Assembly (NCBI GenBank): GCA_021324815.1
Contig: JAJPIJ010000003.1
Coordinates: 1 to 62,131, forward strand
DNA: 62,131 bases
Source of the DNA: Gammaproteobacteria bacterium
GTDB taxonomy: Bacteria > Pseudomonadota > Gammaproteobacteria > JAJPIJ01
Direction of reading: 5' to 3'
Below, one piece after another: positions 56,289-62,131 of this stretch. Numbering within the stretch: the first letter of the stretch is position 1; each line of letters opens with the position of its first letter. Position numbers and translations under genes: made by a program. The notes under the pieces are model-generated. The model saw only the letters and a list, made by a program, of their open reading frames with translations, was not told where the DNA came from and did not search any database.

Positions 56289-56998
56289 CGGCCGGGCGTC
56301 TGTCGCCACGGCAGTTGCCGCTCAAGCTTTTCCCACCGCGGGATCAGGCGTTGGAGCACTTCATTCCCGGCGCCAACGCCGAGGCCCAGGCCCAGGTGGG
56401 CGCGCTGGCGCGCGGGGAATTGTCACGCCCGCTGCATTTGTGGGGCGGTGCGGCGACAGGCAAGAGCCATCTGCTGGCCGCCGCCTGCACCGAGGCGGCG
56501 AACAGGGGGTCACGCGCGGCCTATCTGCCGCTCGGCGAGGCCGGGCGGGATCTCGATCCATCGGTGTGCGATGGGCTGGAGACGCTGGACATGGTCTGCG
56601 TGGATGACGTTGACGCAATCGGCGGGCGCGACGATTGGGAGCTGGCGCTGTTCCGGCTGTACAACCAGCTGGTGGATCGGAGCGGGCGCTGGCTTTCCGC
56701 CAGCACGGTCAATCCGCAGGAGGCGATGCTCGGTCTCGCTGATCTCAAATCCCGCCTCGGCTGGGGGCTGGTGATCCATTTACAGCCGCTGACGGAAGAT
56801 CTCCTGCGGGAGGTGTTGATGCAGCGCGCCCGCCGGCGTGGTTTCGAGCTCGGCAGGGAGGTCATGGAGTACCTGCTGCACCGCGTTCCGCGTGATCTGA
56901 AGCGGCTGTGCACGCTGCTGGATCAACTGGACGCCGCCTCGCTTTCCAGCCAGCGCCACGTTACCATTCCGCTGGTGAAATCCCTGCTGGAGGGGTGA
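56285..56998 (+). CDS. hda: DnaA regulatory inactivator Hda
   Basis: Hda with the beta clamp stimulates ATP hydrolysis on DnaA and so prevents re-initiation. The 237-residue AAA+ protein begins with the clamp-binding motif QLPLKL (residues 10-15), then Walker A GGAATGKS (54-61) and Walker B-like MVCVDDVDAI. The start at 56285 is set by the overlap with perM. Gene order DUF2066-perM-hda is common. Confidence 0.95.
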   Translation: MTAGRLSPRQLPLKLFPPRDQALEHFIPGANAEAQAQVGALARGELSRPLHLWGGAATGKSHLLAAACTEAANRGSRAAYLPLGEAGRDLDPSVCDGLETLDMVCVDDVDAIGGRDDWELALFRLYNQLVDRSGRWLSASTVNPQEAMLGLADLKSRLGWGLVIHLQPLTEDLLREVLMQRARRRGFELGREVMEYLLHRVPRDLKRLCTLLDQLDAASLSSQRHVTIPLVKSLLEG

Positions 56999-57021
56999 TT
57001 CACTGTCTTCGGGGGCGGACG

Positions 57022-57774
57022 ATGAACATCAGAACGGCGGGGGCGGACGAGGGCGCGCGATGGGTGAGCGAGGGCTGGCGGCTGTTCCTTCGCAACCCGG
57101 GCATGTGGATCGCCATTACCATCGTTTATCTGCTGATATCCATGATTGCCTATTACGTTCCCTGGCGGCTCGGCACGTTGATATTCATGCTGATTTCGCC
57201 GGCGCTGTATGCGGGGCTCTGCCATGGCGCACGGGAGCTTGATGAAGGACGGGAACTCGCGCCGGAGCATCTCTTCATCGGCCTGACCGATCCACGGAAG
57301 CGCGACCCGCTTCTCGTGCTGGGGTTGTGGCAGATCGGCTTGAACATCGCTGCAGCCGTCGTCCTGGCGTTCGTGATCCTGTTCATGGGCGGTGGCGCCG
57401 TGATGGGGGCGATGATGGGCGGGCACGCGGCGCACCCCGTCGTCGCGTTCACCGGCGCGGGCCTCGCCGCGTTGCTGGCGGGGCTGTGCCTGTTTGCGCT
57501 GATCGCCATGGCCCTTCTCTATGCCAGTCCGCTGGTGATGTTTGACGGCGTTGCCCCCGTCGAGGCGCTGAAGGCGAGTTTCGATGCCTGCATGAAGAAC
57601 ATCGCATCCATGCTGGTGTTCGGCCTCATCATCACGGTGCTGACCGTGATCGCCGTCATTCCATTCGGGCTCGGTCTGCTGGTGCTGGGGCCGGTCCTGA
57701 TCGGCGCCATCTACGCCAGCTACAAGTCCATTTTTTCGTCTGCAGCAAAGGCCGGGGCGCCGCCCGCCCCTTAA
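57022..57774 (+). CDS. BPSS1780-type polytopic membrane protein
   Basis: The 250-residue protein has about five to six hydrophobic segments, beginning with WRLFLRNPGMWIAITIVYLLISM. It resembles the BPSS1780 family found in many beta- and gammaproteobacteria. Function unknown. It follows hda after 23 bases on the same strand, and its 3' end is 3 bases from the convergent wrbA gene. Confidence 0.75.
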   Translation: MNIRTAGADEGARWVSEGWRLFLRNPGMWIAITIVYLLISMIAYYVPWRLGTLIFMLISPALYAGLCHGARELDEGRELAPEHLFIGLTDPRKRDPLLVLGLWQIGLNIAAAVVLAFVILFMGGGAVMGAMMGGHAAHPVVAFTGAGLAALLAGLCLFALIAMALLYASPLVMFDGVAPVEALKASFDACMKNIASMLVFGLIITVLTVIAVIPFGLGLLVLGPVLIGAIYASYKSIFSSAAKAGAPPAP

Positions 57775-57777
57775 GAT

Positions 57778-59086
<1,309 letters not shown>

Positions 59087-59092
59087 GGTGAC

Positions 59093-60802
59093 TCAGCGCG
59101 CGAGTTTGTCGCGGATGAAGTCCACGGCGCCGGCGAGCGGAATGTCACGGGCCGCGGCATCCCGACGGCCCCTGTATTCGCAGGTGGCGGCGTCCAGCCC
59201 GCGGTCGGAGAGCACCAGCCGGTGCGGGATGCCGATGAGCTCGATGTCGGTGAACATGACGCCGGCGCGCTCCTGCTTGTCGTAGAACAGCGCCTCTACC
59301 CCCGCGGCGAGCAGCCTTGCGTACATCTCCTCCGCCGCGCGCCGCAGCCGTTCCGACTTGTGCATGTTGACGGGGCAGAGCGCCACGGCATAGGGCGCAA
59401 TCGCATCCGGCCAGATGATGCCGCGCTCGTCGTTGTTCTGCTCGATGGCGGCGGCCACCAGCCGCGATACACCGATGCCGTAGCAGCCCATGATCAAATC
59501 CACGGCGCGACCGCCCTCGTCCAGGCAGTGCGCCTTCATGGCCGTGCTGTATTTCGTGCCCAGCTGGAAGATGTGGCCGACTTCGATGCCACGGGCGATC
59601 TCAAGCCGGCCTTTGCCGTCCGGGCTCGGATCGCCCGCCACCACGTTGCGGATGTCCGCGACAATCGGCTCCGGCAGATCGCGTCCCCAGTTGACGCCGG
59701 TCAGATGTTTGCCATTTTCGTTGGCGCCGCAGACGAAATCGGCGAGAACAGCCGCGCTGCGATCGGCGATGACCGGGCACGGCAGCCTGGCCGGTCCCAG
59801 TGAGCCGATGTCGCAACCCACCGCCGCGCGCACGGCATCCGCATCAGCCATGCGCAGGGGCGAGGCCACCTGCGGCAGCCTCGCGGCCTTGACGGCATTC
59901 AATTCGTGATCGCCGCGCAAGATCAGCGCCGCCACGCCGCCATCCCGGCCCTCGACGATGAGGGTCTTCAACATTTGTTCCGGCCTTATCCCGAGAAAGG
60001 CGCTCACTTCCTCGATGCTCTGTGCATCCGGCGTATTGACGACGCCCAGCGGCTGTCCGGGCGCGGGGCGGGGCGAGGCCGGCGCCAGCGCCTCGGCCAT
60101 CTCGATGTTGGCGGCATAACCGCCGGCATCGGAGTAGGCGATCCGATCCTCGCCGGTGTCGGCCAGCACGTGGAATTCGTGCGACGCCGTGCCGCCGATG
60201 TTGCCGGTGTCGGCCAGCACGGCGCGGAACTTGAGCCCCAGCCGGGTGAGGATGCGGCTGTAGGTGTCGTACATGACCTGATAGGTTTCCTTGAGCGAGG
60301 CCTCGTTCATGTGAAAGGAATAGGCATCCTTCATGAGGAATTCCCGCGCCCGCATGATGCCGAAGCGCGGGCGGATCTCGTCGCGAAACTTGGTCTGGAT
60401 CTGGTAGAAGTTGGCGGGCAGCTGCTTGTAGCTTTTGATTTCGCGGCGGATGAGATCGGTGATGGCCTCCTCGTGCGTCGGCCCAAGGCAGAATTCACGC
60501 TCGTGACGATCCTTGAAGCGCAGCAGTTCCGGGCCATACTGCTCCCAGCGTCCGGATTCCCGCCATAACTCGGCCGGCAGCACGCCGGACATCAACACCT
60601 CCTGCGCACCGCTCTTGTCCATCTCCTCGCGGACGATGCGCTCGATCTTGCGCAGCACGCGCAGGCCCAGCGGCAGCCAGGTATAAATGCCGGCGGCGAG
60701 CTTGCGAATCATGCCGGCGCGCAGCATCAGCTTGTGACTGGTGACCTCGGCATCCGCGGGCAATTCGCGCAGCGTGGGCACCAGCAATTTCGAAAAACGC
60801 AT
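59093..60802 (-). CDS. proS: Prolyl-tRNA synthetase
   Basis: ProS charges tRNA-Pro. The 569-residue class-II enzyme shows [21 protein letters not shown] near the start, the [16 protein letters not shown] motif, and the insertion domain (INS) between class-II motifs 2 and 3 that edits Ala-tRNA(Pro). The anticodon-binding end is also present. The ATG at 60802 ([19 protein letters not shown]) aligns with the family start; an in-frame ATG at 60814 would add four residues. Confidence 0.97.
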   Translation of the reverse strand: MRFSKLLVPTLRELPADAEVTSHKLMLRAGMIRKLAAGIYTWLPLGLRVLRKIERIVREEMDKSGAQEVLMSGVLPAELWRESGRWEQYGPELLRFKDRHEREFCLGPTHEEAITDLIRREIKSYKQLPANFYQIQTKFRDEIRPRFGIMRAREFLMKDAYSFHMNEASLKETYQVMYDTYSRILTRLGLKFRAVLADTGNIGGTASHEFHVLADTGEDRIAYSDAGGYAANIEMAEALAPASPRPAPGQPLGVVNTPDAQSIEEVSAFLGIRPEQMLKTLIVEGRDGGVAALILRGDHELNAVKAARLPQVASPLRMADADAVRAAVGCDIGSLGPARLPCPVIADRSAAVLADFVCGANENGKHLTGVNWGRDLPEPIVADIRNVVAGDPSPDGKGRLEIARGIEVGHIFQLGTKYSTAMKAHCLDEGGRAVDLIMGCYGIGVSRLVAAAIEQNNDERGIIWPDAIAPYAVALCPVNMHKSERLRRAAEEMYARLLAAGVEALFYDKQERAGVMFTDIELIGIPHRLVLSDRGLDAATCEYRGRRDAAARDIPLAGAVDFIRDKLAR

Positions 60803-60899
60803 GACCGCCCTCATCTCCCCGTGAGGAGTTTATTATCGTTTATTTTCGAGCCGATGGATTGCCGGACGTGGGTGGGGTTTGTGGAATCAGTCCGCCCTC

Positions 60900-61352
60900 T
60901 TATTTGCAGTCCCTGGCGATGATTTTTTGCATTTCGGCGATCTCCTTCTGACGTTCTTCCTCGGTCAGGCGGACACGGTTGCCGTTGGCGTCGGTCTTGA
61001 AGGATTTTTGCGGCGCGGCCTCCATCCCTTCCAGATTGCGTTTCGCGATCTCGCAGTTTTTTTGTTTGGCGGCCGCCTCCTCTTCCTTCTTGACGGTGGT
61101 CTCCGCCTGCTTGGCCTCCGCCTTGCGGCGCTCATCGAACCCCTTTTCCCTGGCCTTGAGCTCGTCGACGGCCTGCTCCGTATCCACCTTGGGCGGCGGT
61201 TTCACCGTTTCGGCCTTCGCCCCCGGCGGCGGCAGTTGCGAATAATGCACCTGGCCGTTTTCATCCACCCATTTGTACATTTCCGCGGCCGCCTGGCCGG
61301 TCGCAATCAACGCCGGCAGGAGGATCGCGCACAGGAGGCTATGCTTGGTCAT
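60900..61352 (-). CDS. DUF4124-domain exported protein
   Basis: The 150-residue protein has a signal peptide (TKHSLLCAILLPALIATGQAAA). The DUF4124 motif MYKWVDENGQVHYSQLPP follows, then a long Glu/Lys/Ala-rich helix (about residues 55-100) and a C-terminal charged region. DUF4124 proteins are exported with unknown function. I chose the ATG at 61352 with a weak AAGG-like site upstream. Confidence 0.85.
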   Translation of the reverse strand: MTKHSLLCAILLPALIATGQAAAEMYKWVDENGQVHYSQLPPPGAKAETVKPPPKVDTEQAVDELKAREKGFDERRKAEAKQAETTVKKEEEAAAKQKNCEIAKRNLEGMEAAPQKSFKTDANGNRVRLTEEERQKEIAEMQKIIARDCK

Positions 61353-61522
61353 TGTCCGCACCTTCAGGATATCCGTAATAGCACACTATAACCTTGCCGG
61401 CAGAGGGCTGTCAGTGCGGGATTGGACTGGATTCGACGGCGGGAATTCATGCTGGCAATCAGTCGCTTGTGCCCATGGGGGGCGATGGGGTGAAATCGAT
61501 TGCAAATCCTTGATTTTGGCTA
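61353..61522. other. Intergenic stretch between the DUF4124 gene and the rRNA promoter
   Basis: I see no credible gene in these 170 bases. The AT-rich part near 61490-61522 may serve as an upstream (UP) element of the rRNA promoter. Confidence 0.5.
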
Positions 61523-61550
61523 TTGACGGGGTGAGTTCGGGGAGTATAAT
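61523..61550 (+). promoter_or_regulatory. rRNA operon P1 promoter
   Basis: TTGACG (61523-61528) and TATAAT (61545-61550) are separated by 16 bases. AT-rich sequence lies upstream and a GC-rich discriminator (GCGCGTCC) follows, as expected for a growth-rate- and ppGpp-controlled rrn promoter. Confidence 0.9.
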
Positions 61551-61580
61551 GCGCGTCCTCCGTCGGGGGTTCTCCCGGCC

Positions 61581-61595
61581 TGTTCTGTAAAAATT
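61581..61595 (+). promoter_or_regulatory. BoxA-like antitermination element in the rRNA leader
   Basis: TGTTCTGTAAAAATT matches E. coli rrn boxA TGCTCTTTAACAATT in 12 of 15 positions. It lies about 30 bases after the predicted start point and ahead of the conserved CAATTTGTGTGGG leader segment. Together with SuhB (encoded in this window) it would support rrn antitermination. Confidence 0.6.
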
Positions 61596-61753
61596 CAGCC
61601 TTGAATCAAGCAATTTGTGTGGGTGCTCGCGTCGGTGAGCGAGCGTCACCAAAGCATTTCGGTGGCGCATTGTTCACGAACGTGATGTTACCGAAGTTTT
61701 GAACAGTGAGACCATCGAGCCAAGATTGACTGCCTCAAGCAGTCGCAGTGATT

Positions 61754-62131
<378 letters not shown>

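Overview
The window is a stretch of chromosome from a high-GC gammaproteobacterium. The evidence is the gene order (mutY-yggX, argH-algZ-algR, pilS-pilR-pilA, suhB/trmJ, purM-DUF2066-perM-hda, proS), the E. coli-like 16S rRNA start and the PilSR/AlgZR regulators. The partial 16S looks like a sulfur-oxidiser-type lineage such as Acidiferrobacterales, but that is a weak impression because no alignment was run. Nearly all of the DNA is tightly packed single-copy chromosomal genes. No prophage, transposase or CRISPR array is visible.

Layout: 1-4794 holds the end of a PhoH-family ATPase gene, then CHAD, MFS, queG and a TlpA-like thioredoxin. 4791-9809 is a metal-homeostasis island: a CDF exporter, a DUF2946-like protein, an outer-membrane porin-like protein, a ZnuA-type binding protein, a ZnuB-type permease and a secreted His/Gly-rich protein. 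No ATPase subunit is present there. 9810-11094 is a decayed patch with two truncated divergent remnants (anti-sigma tail and cupredoxin tail), a small Lys/Glu-rich secreted protein, tRNA-Phe and a palindromic repeat. 11095-22050 is mostly minus-strand housekeeping: yggX, mutY, a SRPBCC protein, a large AsmA-type protein, a MazG-like pyrophosphatase, argH and clpB (with a good sigma-32 promoter), plus the plus-strand algZ-algR pair. 22176-31866 holds a GT-C membrane enzyme, a ZIP transporter, pgeF-rluD, bamD, nadE, a secreted formylglycine-generating-enzyme-like protein and sucCD.

31977-35934 is a type IV pilus control block: a small zinc-ribbon protein, pilS, pilR, a sigma-54 type promoter with paired upstream elements, and the major pilin pilA with its own terminator. 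Immediately behind the pilin (35943-49712) lies a roughly 13.8-kb run of ten co-oriented, mostly overlapping genes. They encode two paralogous TMTC-like GT-C/TPR membrane proteins, a family-2 glycosyltransferase, a DUF354 protein, an asparagine-synthase-like amidotransferase, a predicted helical-barrel sugar enzyme, three methyltransferases and a two-domain oxidoreductase. No flippase, polymerase or initiating phosphoglycosyltransferase is present. I infer a sugar synthesis and decoration system, possibly for pilin glycosylation. This is the most interesting part of the window.

49713-61352 returns to conserved genes: an LPG-synthase-TM protein, a hexapeptide acyltransferase and suhB (minus), then trmJ, purM, a DUF2066 protein, perM, hda, a BPSS1780-like protein, wrbA, arsC, acyP, proS and a DUF4124 protein. 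The window ends in an rRNA operon promoter and leader and the first 378 nt of 16S rRNA.
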